Part shown: piece by piece, positions 36,512 through 43,971 of the stretch
Numbering within the stretch: position 1 is the stretch's first letter
How the letters are laid out: every line of letters starts with the position of its first letter
Source: Ectopseudomonas mendocina
Lineage (GTDB): Bacteria > Pseudomonadota > Gammaproteobacteria > Pseudomonadales > Pseudomonadaceae
Direction of reading: 5' to 3'
DNA length: 64,000 bases
NCBI RefSeq assembly: GCF_007049795.1
Contig: NZ_SCFY01000007.1
Span: 157,275-221,274 of the forward strand
The notes under the pieces: generated by a model
The model's input: only the letters and a program-made list of their open reading frames with translations
Told to the model about the DNA's origin: nothing
Databases searched by the model: none
Program-made: the position numbers and the translations under genes

Positions 36512-37256
36512 GATAGGGGATGGTTTTCTGGAAAACCCGGCGCATCGTCTGATCAAGGGGCGCACTGATTCAGACCGTGATCAGCGCTTGCAGCAAGCAC
36601 GGATGTGGATTCATGGGGGCAATCCGTTTCACGGTGCATTCCTGATTGAGCTGCTGCTTCTAACCCGGTACGCGGGAATTGCGGTCGCAAACCGCGCGAT
36701 TGGCCTGTAAAGGGTTCGCATAGCTCTCGCTGTTGGACGAAACTGCCCCGGTTTTTTGGTGAAAACCTTACCGTCCGTCGGTCGTTTTTTGGTTTTTCTT
36801 TGTCGGAGGGGTGAAAGGGCTGAAGCCCTAGTGCTGCAAGGGATTTGGGTGTTTTCTGAAGGGTTTTCCACCCTCCGATAACTACCGTTCGTCGGCTTAT
36901 TCAAAGAGGGGGAGTTGAAAAAAAAATTTGAGGTCGGATCTATATATTTGAGAGCAAAGAAAAAGCGAGTCACCTCCCGGCCCGTTTTCCTCTCAGTTTT
37001 TCTCTGTATCCGCAGGCGCAGCTGATGCCAAAACCGCTCGAAAAGCAGAGGAGAAAGACGCCAGCCGCTCCTCTGGGTTCGGGAGCTCGTCTTCTTCGCA
37101 GCCGACAGGCTGCGGCTTAAGCTTTGAAATCAAAAGCTGCTTTAACGAGAGTTTTTTTTGACTTGAAGCCTGTAGATGGTTGTGTTTCACAACCATCTAC
37201 AGGCTTCAACCCTATTCAGGGATCCAGCTCACACGTAGAGGCAAACAGGGGTGACC
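36512..37256. other. Long non-coding region with stem-loops
   Basis: No gene is supported in 745 bp; short open frames lack ribosome sites. It contains TCGGAGGGG (36804) and CCCTCCGA (36871) as an inverted pair, several Y/R-rich tracts (CCGTCGGTCG..., GAAAAAAAAA) and the 22-bp hairpin listed separately. Stretches such as AGTTGAAAAAAAAATTTGAGG suggest a promoter or terminator zone or the site of an old insertion. Confidence 0.4.
37163..37209. repeat. Perfect 22-bp inverted repeat with a 3-nt loop
   Basis: The stem TTGAAGCCTGTAGATGGTTG-TG is followed by TTT and its exact complement. Eight Ts precede it on the plus strand, the wrong side for a plus-strand terminator, and on the minus strand As follow. 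A fully matched stem of this length is young or maintained. It could be a transposon-end relic, a small RNA, or a barrier between the unknown operon and the BREX locus. Confidence 0.8.
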
Positions 37257-37433
37257 ATGATTCAGCTCGATCTCAGTACTAATGATGCCGAGGCGCTCCT
37301 TCACCATGCGCGGACATTCAAGCCCAAAAGCTCTGACTCGCGCGAAGATATGCGCCTGCAAGACGCTCTGGATGACCTGGTTGAAGCAATTGAGCGGTAT
37401 TTCCATGATGCCGCTTTACAGCGCTGCGACTGA
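37257..37433 (+). CDS. Small hypothetical protein next to brxR
   Basis: A protein of 58 residues starting at MIQLDLSTNDAEALLHHARTF (GTG at 37251 is an alternative), with AGGGGT upstream. It is acidic and helical. It converges with brxR, their stops being 11 bp apart. Similar short 'LxTxxAxxLL..L..L' proteins occur in mobile elements, but I cannot name a family. Confidence 0.5.
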   Translation: MIQLDLSTNDAEALLHHARTFKPKSSDSREDMRLQDALDDLVEAIERYFHDAALQRCD

Positions 37434-37444
37434 GCAGAAGTGGC

Positions 37445-38317
37445 TCATTCATAGAGCCAGGGCTTGAGCTCATCAAGATTGGCCACAACGATTTGCTGCG
37501 CGCTCGCACGAGGCTGAATTTTGTGCGGATCGAGCTGATAGCGCTGTAAGACGTACTGTGCCAGTGCTCCGCGAGTTGGAATTACGAGCTGGCCTTCCGT
37601 CATTCCGTAGTCCGTTTCGATGATTTCTCGCTGCGAATGATTGAGTCGAGAGTCGGGCTCAATGGTGATGACCACCTGCGTTGACCACCCAGCATCCATC
37701 TCCCGCGTCCAATCAGATTTCCCGAGGGGCTCAAGCTCGCCTCGGAAACGGCTCAGAACAAAATCACGGTAGTCGCCATTCTTCTCGCAGAAGGCTCGAA
37801 CATGCCAACGCATCCCGCTGTACACCAGCGTGTGAGGTGCGATGAGGCGCGTCTCTGGGATAGGGCTGCTAAGGGAAACATAATCGCATTCCAGGCGAAG
37901 GCCATCGCGGCAGGCGCGGAGCAGGGGGCGAAGGATTTCCGGTCTAATTGAGCGATCAGGTACCTGAAGAATTTCCGTGTGCGCATAGGCCAGTGCCAGC
38001 CCTTCGATGTGAGCTTCGCGTTCGTGGTTCTGATTCAGAAGTCGCAGGTAGTCGCTGGCGCTGTCATCGATGAAGCGAGGTTTGAAGGCCTTGGCGGGTA
38101 CATATCCCTTCAAATGGCGGTCGTAAACCAGATTTTTTGGGGCATGCTCGTTGATGTAGGTGTTGATGTCTTTCGACGCTTGCTGCCTGCTGATGCCAAA
38201 GCTCTGCATCAGGTGATTGGTCGTGAGACGCCCCTCCCACCAGGCAACTGTCTCGATCAATCGATATCGCAGTGCCAAGTCCCAGCGGACTGATTCGATC
38301 TGTTGTGAGCGTTTCAC
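37445..38317 (-). CDS. brxR: WYL-domain transcriptional regulator BrxR-like
   Basis: A protein of 290 residues with an N-terminal winged helix (about 15-75, 'LTTNHLMQSFGISRQQASKDINTY'-like wording), a central WYL domain (about 120-200, 'ECDYVSLSSP', 'PHTLVYSGMRWHVRAFCE') and a C-terminal dimerisation extension. It is divergent from the BREX genes, as brxR is in characterised loci, where it represses the operon and may respond to a ligand bound by the WYL domain. The 161-bp gap to the first BREX gene holds two inverted repeats that could be its sites. The related CapW regulators control CBASS, but the context is BREX. Confidence 0.88.
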   Translation of the reverse strand: MKRSQQIESVRWDLALRYRLIETVAWWEGRLTTNHLMQSFGISRQQASKDINTYINEHAPKNLVYDRHLKGYVPAKAFKPRFIDDSASDYLRLLNQNHEREAHIEGLALAYAHTEILQVPDRSIRPEILRPLLRACRDGLRLECDYVSLSSPIPETRLIAPHTLVYSGMRWHVRAFCEKNGDYRDFVLSRFRGELEPLGKSDWTREMDAGWSTQVVITIEPDSRLNHSQREIIETDYGMTEGQLVIPTRGALAQYVLQRYQLDPHKIQPRASAQQIVVANLDELKPWLYE

Positions 38318-38329
38318 ATGCGTGCCTGA

Positions 38330-38442
38330 GTAAAAAGTTTACGTGTATATGCAGACAGAGTGGATGTGTAGTGCGAATTTACATAGCATCCTGTCTATCT
38401 AAGCAGAATTCTGTCCGCCAAGGGCGTGATACCCCCTATGAT
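38330..38442. promoter_or_regulatory. brxR-BREX divergent control region
   Basis: A 5-3-5 repeat GTAAA-aag-TTTAC is at 38330-38342. An imperfect inverted pair is AGACAG...GGATG (38353-38366) against CATCC-TGTCT (38387-38396). A -10-like TATGAT lies at 38437-38442, 37 bp before the first BREX gene, with no good -35 box. These fit a repressed promoter with BrxR half-sites upstream; binding is not shown. Confidence 0.5.
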
Positions 38443-38478
38443 TTGCGCTCTTGCGCAGCATGATGAGATTCAAAAGCG

Positions 38479-38979
38479 ATGATCAAGGACGCACAAACCA
38501 TTGCCGAGCTGCGAGTGCTCGTCGGTTATCTCGGTGAGCAGCAGCCAGCATGGTGGCCGAGCCAATTCTTTAGCCCCACAGCCTCAGCTTTCCTTGGGCC
38601 AGTTTTCGCCCGGTCAACCTTGCTCGCCCAGTATCAGGGTGTGACCGCTGCTGCTGCCCGTAAGCATGAGGAGCACATTGGTGAGGGCAAAACCTTCCAT
38701 CTGTATAGGCTCCCGGAGATTTTCGAGCAATCAGCTGCTGGGGTTTTCTCAGACAAAGCCTTTGAGGCTAGAGTCCGTTCATTGGTTGCAAGTCGCAATC
38801 AGGCATTGGATCGCTTGGCAGAGCTTGCGGGTGGCCCTGTCAGCGCCAGTGAAGGGCCAGTTGTTGTCGGTGATTTGACTGATGAGCTGAGCGATGCGCT
38901 GAAGTCTTGCGCCGCGCTGTACCTGGATGCCTTTAACAAAGATATCCAGTGCTTCCCATTCTTGCGGGAGGCGCAGTGA
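38479..38979 (+). CDS. Hypothetical protein, first gene of the BREX operon
   Basis: A protein of 166 residues starting at MIKDAQTIAELRVLVGYLGE. It looks soluble and helical: 'AAARKHEEHIGEGKTFHLYRLPE' suggests a small alpha/beta or winged-helix fold, and the C-terminus 'CAALYLDAFNKDIQCFPFL' is helical. It is not one of the six standard type I BREX proteins. Its stop overlaps the brxA GTG start by 4 bp, so it is translated with the operon and probably serves it, possibly as an accessory or regulatory factor. I do not recognise a family. Confidence 0.8.
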   Translation: MIKDAQTIAELRVLVGYLGEQQPAWWPSQFFSPTASAFLGPVFARSTLLAQYQGVTAAAARKHEEHIGEGKTFHLYRLPEIFEQSAAGVFSDKAFEARVRSLVASRNQALDRLAELAGGPVSASEGPVVVGDLTDELSDALKSCAALYLDAFNKDIQCFPFLREAQ

Positions 38980-39761
38980 GCGCAGTGCGTTATTACACCA
39001 CCCAGCTCCAAGCAGGGTTGGGGCTTATTGAAGAAACGCGCTTGCTGCTGGGGCTCTATGAGCCTTGTATGAGCACGAGCGAGTTGTCGGATAAGGCACT
39101 AGCTTCCGGCCTTTTTCCTCTGGTTTCGGCCCGTCGACTGCACAATATCGTCAGTGAGTGTTTTGCCCCGCGTTTTCTGCGAACGCCAGGCACTGCTGGC
39201 GCGCTCAAGAGACTGGCCGCCAGTCTTACGCGCCAAGAATTCAGCCAGCTCCTGTTCCTGTACACCGCGCGCGCCAACCTGATTCTGGAAGACTTCGTCC
39301 GTGAGCAATACTGGCAGCACTACAGTGCCGGGCGTGACAGCCTGACCTTGGACGAAGCGCGTGAGTTTGTGCTGACAGGTGTACGCAAGGGCAAGACTCA
39401 GAAGCCTTGGTCTGACACCACCATCAAGCGGATTTCCTCCTATCTGATGGGCTGCTGCGCTGACTACCAATTGCTGTCGGCCAATACTCGGGGGCCTCGC
39501 CGGATTCTGCCATTTCGAATCCTGCCCAGAGTGGCTGCCTATCTAGCCTACGACCTCAAGTTTCAGGGCCTGGGAGACAACCAGATCGTTGGCCACAGCG
39601 ATTGGCAATTGTTTGGCCTTGAGCGTGAAGACGTGCGTGAAGAATTCAAGCGCCTCTCGCTGCAAGGCTTTCTGATCACGCAGTCCGCTGCCGACGTTAC
39701 TCATATCAGCTGGACGCACAAGCACATGGACGAGGTGATCGATGTCCTCACTCAAGGCTGA
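38976..39761 (+). CDS. brxA: BREX protein BrxA (DUF1819)
   Basis: A protein of 261 residues starting at a GTG (MSAVRYYTTQLQAGLGL) that follows GGGAGG and overlaps the previous stop. It is a DUF1819 protein with the typical 'FLYTARANLILEDFVREQYW', 'WSDTTIKRISSYLMGCCADYQLL' and C-terminal 'LQGFLITQSAADVTHISW'. BrxA is a small all-helical DNA-binding protein needed in some BREX systems. A GTG at 38949 is open but lacks a good ribosome site. It overlaps brxB by 20 bp. Confidence 0.92.
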   Translation: MSAVRYYTTQLQAGLGLIEETRLLLGLYEPCMSTSELSDKALASGLFPLVSARRLHNIVSECFAPRFLRTPGTAGALKRLAASLTRQEFSQLLFLYTARANLILEDFVREQYWQHYSAGRDSLTLDEAREFVLTGVRKGKTQKPWSDTTIKRISSYLMGCCADYQLLSANTRGPRRILPFRILPRVAAYLAYDLKFQGLGDNQIVGHSDWQLFGLEREDVREEFKRLSLQGFLITQSAADVTHISWTHKHMDEVIDVLTQG

Positions 39762-40314
39762 CTTTAATGAGCTGATCGAGCGCATCCGTCAGGGGCGCGA
39801 ATTCGGCCACGCCAGTTTCGAGCCGATTTTCTATCTGGTGTTTCACCCGGAGCAGATCTTGGAGGTGAAACGTCAGCAGCCGGCTTGGGAGGCGCGTCTG
39901 CGCAACGAGGGCTGGGATGTACACACCTTTTCAATCGCAGAAGAGATTGCCGACATTCTCGGCAAAGCGCCGCTGCGCAAGATCTGGCTGGCGGCAGACC
40001 AGCGTGCCCCTCAGTCCTGGGAAAAGACCAACGCCTCCCTGGCCAACGCAATAGCAAACGGCGCGCTTCAAGATCGCCTTGAGGCCAAGCTAGCCACTCT
40101 CGAAGATAAGCCCAAGGCCATCTTGTTGGTCTCCGATTTAGAGGCCCTGCATCCCTTCATGCGCATCGGTGTGATCGAAGGGAAGCTGCAAGGCAAATTC
40201 CATGTGCCCACCGTGTTTTTCTATCCCGGCGTGCGCACTGGCAAAACCCGTCTGAAGTTCCTCGGTTTTTATCCCGAGGACGGTAACTACCGCTCGGTAC
40301 ATGTCGGCGGCTAA
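39742..40314 (+). CDS. brxB: BREX protein BrxB (DUF1788)
   Basis: A protein of 190 residues, the DUF1788 length: 'MSSLKADFNELIERIRQG', 'PIFYLVFHPEQILEVKRQ', 'AILLVSDLEALHPFMRIG' and 'VPTVFFYPGVRTGKT'. BrxB is essential for BREX activity in the studied type I systems, though its biochemical role is unclear. It starts inside the end of brxA and is followed 15 bp later by brxC. Confidence 0.93.
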   Translation: MSSLKADFNELIERIRQGREFGHASFEPIFYLVFHPEQILEVKRQQPAWEARLRNEGWDVHTFSIAEEIADILGKAPLRKIWLAADQRAPQSWEKTNASLANAIANGALQDRLEAKLATLEDKPKAILLVSDLEALHPFMRIGVIEGKLQGKFHVPTVFFYPGVRTGKTRLKFLGFYPEDGNYRSVHVGG

Positions 40315-40329
40315 GGAATAGAGGCAAGT

Positions 40330-43300
40330 ATGGAAATCAAACAGCTTTTCGACCCCAGCAAAGACATCTACCGCAGCATCGAAAAGGTCATCACCTACGG
40401 CGTTTCTCAGGAGGCGCGTCTCAAGGCGGAGATCGCCGAGTATGTGGTCACTGACAGCATCGATGAGCAGTTCAACAAGCTGCTGCTCAAGATGCAGGCT
40501 GCCATGGATGCAGGCGGTGAGAACGAGGTGGGGGTCTGGGTTTCTGGCTTCTACGGTTCGGGTAAGAGCTCGCTGACCAAGTACCTCGGCTTGGCTTTCG
40601 ATGACAGCATCAAGATCGATGGCGTCCCGTTCATTCAGCACCTGCAAGACCGCCTGAAGAAGACCACCACTCGCCAGCTGCTGAGTACTGTCGCCAAACG
40701 CTTCCCAGCTGCCGTCCTCATGCTTGACCTGGCCAGTGAACAAGTGGCCGGTGCCACCATGGAAGAGGTCTCCACCGTCCTCTACTACAAGGTGCTGCAA
40801 TGGGCCGGCTACTCACGCAACCTCAAGGTCGCGGCGCTGGAGCGCAGACTGAAGAAAGAGGGGCGTTATCAGGAGTTCCTCGACCTGTTCAAGGACATGG
40901 CCGGGGGCGAGGAGTGGCACAACTACCGCAACGATGAATTGGTCGTAGACAGCCTGGTTCCTGCCCTGGCTCACCAGCTTTACCCGAATCTGTTCAAGAC
41001 TGAGAGCTCGTTCAGCACCGAAGCCAGCGAGGTCATTCGCTTTGAGAATGACCGTGTCCAAGAGATGCTGGAAGTTGCCCGCGAGGCATCGGGTAAGGAT
41101 TACATCATCTTCATCATCGATGAAGTGGGCCAGTACGTTGGCTCGCGTCCGAACCTCATTCTGAACCTCGACGGCCTTGCCAAGAACCTCAAGGCATTGG
41201 GCGACGGTAAGGTGTGGATCATCGGTACTGCTCAACAGACCCTGACAGAAGACGACCCGCGCGCCTCGCTCAACTCGCCGCAGCTATTCAAGCTCAAAGA
41301 CCGCTTCCCGATCCAGATCGATCTGGAAGCTAACGACATCAAAGAGATCTGCTACACACGCCTGCTGGGCAAGTCACCACAAGGCGCTGCCGAGTTGGGA
41401 GCGCTGTTCGATCAGCATGGTCAGGCACTGCGTCACCACACCAAGCTAGAGGATGCTCGCGCATACGGTACGGATTTCGACAAGGCCACTTTCACCAACC
41501 TCTATCCCTTCCTACCTGCACACTTCGACATCCTGCTGCACCTGTTGGGCGCACTGGCGCGCTCTACTGGCGGCATCGGTCTGCGCTCGGCAATCAAAGT
41601 GATCCAGGATGTGCTGGTCGAGCCAGGCGAAGGTAAGACGCCAATTGCCGATCAGCCAGTGGGTTGGCTCGCGACCACCGTGACCCTGTACGACGCCCTG
41701 GAGAAGGATATCCAGCGCGCTTTCGTCAGCATCCACAAGGCAGTCGACAGCGTCTGCAAGATCCGTTTCAGCCACTCGCCAATCCACCAGAACATCGCCA
41801 AGACCGTTGGTGTTCTGCAAATCCTCGGTAACCTGCCGATTACCCGGCAGAACGTCAGTAGTCTGATGCATGACAGCATCGCCTCACCCAGCCAGGCGGA
41901 AGCGATCAAGCAGGCAGTTGAGGAGCTGATTACCGATCCCATCGTACCGTTTGGCGAGCAGGATGGTTTCCTGCGTTTCTTCAGCGAGAAGCTGAACGAT
42001 ATCGAGCAAGAGCGCAGTCAGATTCCGCTGCGAGCCGTTGAGCTCAAGCGCCTTGCCAACAATGCCCTGACGGCTGCTTACAATCCGCTACCGAGCACTC
42101 AGCTACATGGCTCTCTGGCCGTGCAAACCGGACTCAAGGCGCAGACCCAAGGCGGAATGCCGGTGGCGTTGGCGGGTGATCGCAACACCATCCAGACTAT
42201 CGTCGAGCTGGTTGATCCCAAGGATTACGACACCACGCGTACACGCCTGGTGGATGAGTCGCGACACAAGCAGGCGCAGTACCAGATTTTCCTGGTTGGC
42301 CGTACCACTCCGGAAATTGACGATCTGAGTGCGGAGATTTATCGCTGCAAAGAGATCGCCAACAAGTACCGCACCGATCCCGATCAGGAGATCAAGGAGT
42401 ACTGCAACGGCCAGGCGGATCGTGCCAACCGTCTGACTACCGAATTGGAGCGTCTGATCAAGCGCAGTTTGCTGCAAGGCTCCTTCATCTTCCGCGGACA
42501 AATCAACGCGGTGGAAAATCTGGGCAGTGAGCTTGTAGATGCTGCACGCAAGCATTTGGGCGAAGTCGCTGAGCAGGTTTTCGACCGTTACGGTGAAGCT
42601 CCTGTGCGGGCGCCCACCGAGCTTGCTGAGAAGTTCCTGCGAGCTGGCAGCCTTACCGCTATTTCAACGCCAATCGATCCGCTCGGCCTGGTGCAGGTCA
42701 ACGCCGGCAAGGCCAGTATCCGCACCGACCACAAAGCGCTTGTCAGCATTCGTGATCATATCGACCGCCTTGGTGTCGTAGAGGGCAAGAGCCTGAGCGA
42801 CAGATTTGCTGATGCGCCGTTCGGCTGGTCGCAGGACACGCTGCGTTACCTGCTTGCTGCTTTGCTGCTGGCGGGGGAAGTCAAACTGAAAGTGGGTGGG
42901 CGCGAAGTCACCGTGAATGGCCAGCAGGCTATTGACGCGCTGAAGACCAACAATACCTTCAAGAGCGTCGGTGTCTCCTTGCGTGAGGACAAGCCCTCCA
43001 TGGAGATGCTCGCTCTGGCCTCGACCAGGCTGACCGAGCTTTGTGGTGACCTGGTCGTGCCCCTTGAGGACGCCATCAGCAAGGCAACCACCAAGTTGTT
43101 CCCTAACCTGCAACAGCGCTATGCGCCTCTGGCAGAAAAGCTGAAAAGCCTAGGTCTGCCAGGTGTAGATCGGCTGGATAGCTTGAGTCGCGATATTGCT
43201 GATGTGTTGCTCACGGATGCCTCTGACGCGCCCCAACGGCTGGGTAAGCAGGACTCGGCACTTTACGAAAACCTGAAATGGGCTGCCGAGGTACGTAATA

Positions 43301-43968
43301 GTCTGGAGCAGGGGCTTGAGCAGACCCTGCGTGACTTACTCCAGCATCGCAGCGCCATTGAAGGGCTGCCGCAGACTGATATTCCTGCCCAGCTGAAGGA
43401 TGAGTTGGCCGAGCCCTTTGCTCAGCTAGCGCAGCGTTTGCAGCAGCTGGACTTCCACTGTCACTCAGCCGATTTCAATACCCGCCTGACCCACCTACGT
43501 GCCCAGGTAAGTACAGCCGCCACCTCCATGCAGTCGGCGCAGGCCGAGCGCCTGAAAGTGGCGGAAGTCGATTTGCAGCGCGTGCCGGAGTGGGTCGAGT
43601 TGACCCTGCAAGAACAGCAGGAATTGCTTGGCAAGCTGGAGGGATTGATTCTCCAGGTGCAGCCGAACATCTCTGGCCTGCAAGCACTGGTCAACCGCGA
43701 CTATGAGATTCACAACCAGGTGCAACAGCTCAAGCAGCGCATCGAGCGATTGGGGCGAGAGCGCCTGCAAGAGCGGATCAAGTCCGAACAGCAGGAAAAG
43801 GAGCAGGAGGGTGCTCCAGAAGCCAAGACCATTACTCGCAGTTTCAAAGCCCGTGCCCGCATCACCTCACTGTCCGACCTGGATGCGATGATCCAGGCGC
43901 TGCAAAAGCTCAAGAGCGAACTGAAGTTTGCCCACGCCTTTGAGCTGGATGTGCAGGTGGAGGAGTAA
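40330..43968 (+). CDS. brxC: BREX ATPase BrxC
   Basis: A protein of 1,212 residues, as usual for BrxC/PglY. Walker A is GFYGSGKSS (residues 73-81) and Walker B is FIIDEVGQY (about 258-266), in an AAA+/ORC-like ATPase at the N-terminus. A long helical C-terminal half follows, with coiled-coil wording (LKQRIERLGRERLQERIKSEQQEKEQEG, about 1135-1165). In type I BREX it is required for both methylation and phage defence. It is followed by pglX after 3 bp. Confidence 0.95.
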   Translation: MEIKQLFDPSKDIYRSIEKVITYGVSQEARLKAEIAEYVVTDSIDEQFNKLLLKMQAAMDAGGENEVGVWVSGFYGSGKSSLTKYLGLAFDDSIKIDGVPFIQHLQDRLKKTTTRQLLSTVAKRFPAAVLMLDLASEQVAGATMEEVSTVLYYKVLQWAGYSRNLKVAALERRLKKEGRYQEFLDLFKDMAGGEEWHNYRNDELVVDSLVPALAHQLYPNLFKTESSFSTEASEVIRFENDRVQEMLEVAREASGKDYIIFIIDEVGQYVGSRPNLILNLDGLAKNLKALGDGKVWIIGTAQQTLTEDDPRASLNSPQLFKLKDRFPIQIDLEANDIKEICYTRLLGKSPQGAAELGALFDQHGQALRHHTKLEDARAYGTDFDKATFTNLYPFLPAHFDILLHLLGALARSTGGIGLRSAIKVIQDVLVEPGEGKTPIADQPVGWLATTVTLYDALEKDIQRAFVSIHKAVDSVCKIRFSHSPIHQNIAKTVGVLQILGNLPITRQNVSSLMHDSIASPSQAEAIKQAVEELITDPIVPFGEQDGFLRFFSEKLNDIEQERSQIPLRAVELKRLANNALTAAYNPLPSTQLHGSLAVQTGLKAQTQGGMPVALAGDRNTIQTIVELVDPKDYDTTRTRLVDESRHKQAQYQIFLVGRTTPEIDDLSAEIYRCKEIANKYRTDPDQEIKEYCNGQADRANRLTTELERLIKRSLLQGSFIFRGQINAVENLGSELVDAARKHLGEVAEQVFDRYGEAPVRAPTELAEKFLRAGSLTAISTPIDPLGLVQVNAGKASIRTDHKALVSIRDHIDRLGVVEGKSLSDRFADAPFGWSQDTLRYLLAALLLAGEVKLKVGGREVTVNGQQAIDALKTNNTFKSVGVSLREDKPSMEMLALASTRLTELCGDLVVPLEDAISKATTKLFPNLQQRYAPLAEKLKSLGLPGVDRLDSLSRDIADVLLTDASDAPQRLGKQDSALYENLKWAAEVRNSLEQGLEQTLRDLLQHRSAIEGLPQTDIPAQLKDELAEPFAQLAQRLQQLDFHCHSADFNTRLTHLRAQVSTAATSMQSAQAERLKVAEVDLQRVPEWVELTLQEQQELLGKLEGLILQVQPNISGLQALVNRDYEIHNQVQQLKQRIERLGRERLQERIKSEQQEKEQEGAPEAKTITRSFKARARITSLSDLDAMIQALQKLKSELKFAHAFELDVQVEE

Positions 43969-43971
43969 GCC

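Noticed and set aside
36629..36973. Minus-strand ORF of 114 residues in the gap after paralogue 3
   Set aside because: No ribosome site, low-complexity composition, and it spans inverted repeats.
37163..37209. Plain rho-independent terminator
   Set aside because: No T-tract follows the stem in either direction; the Ts come before it on the plus strand.
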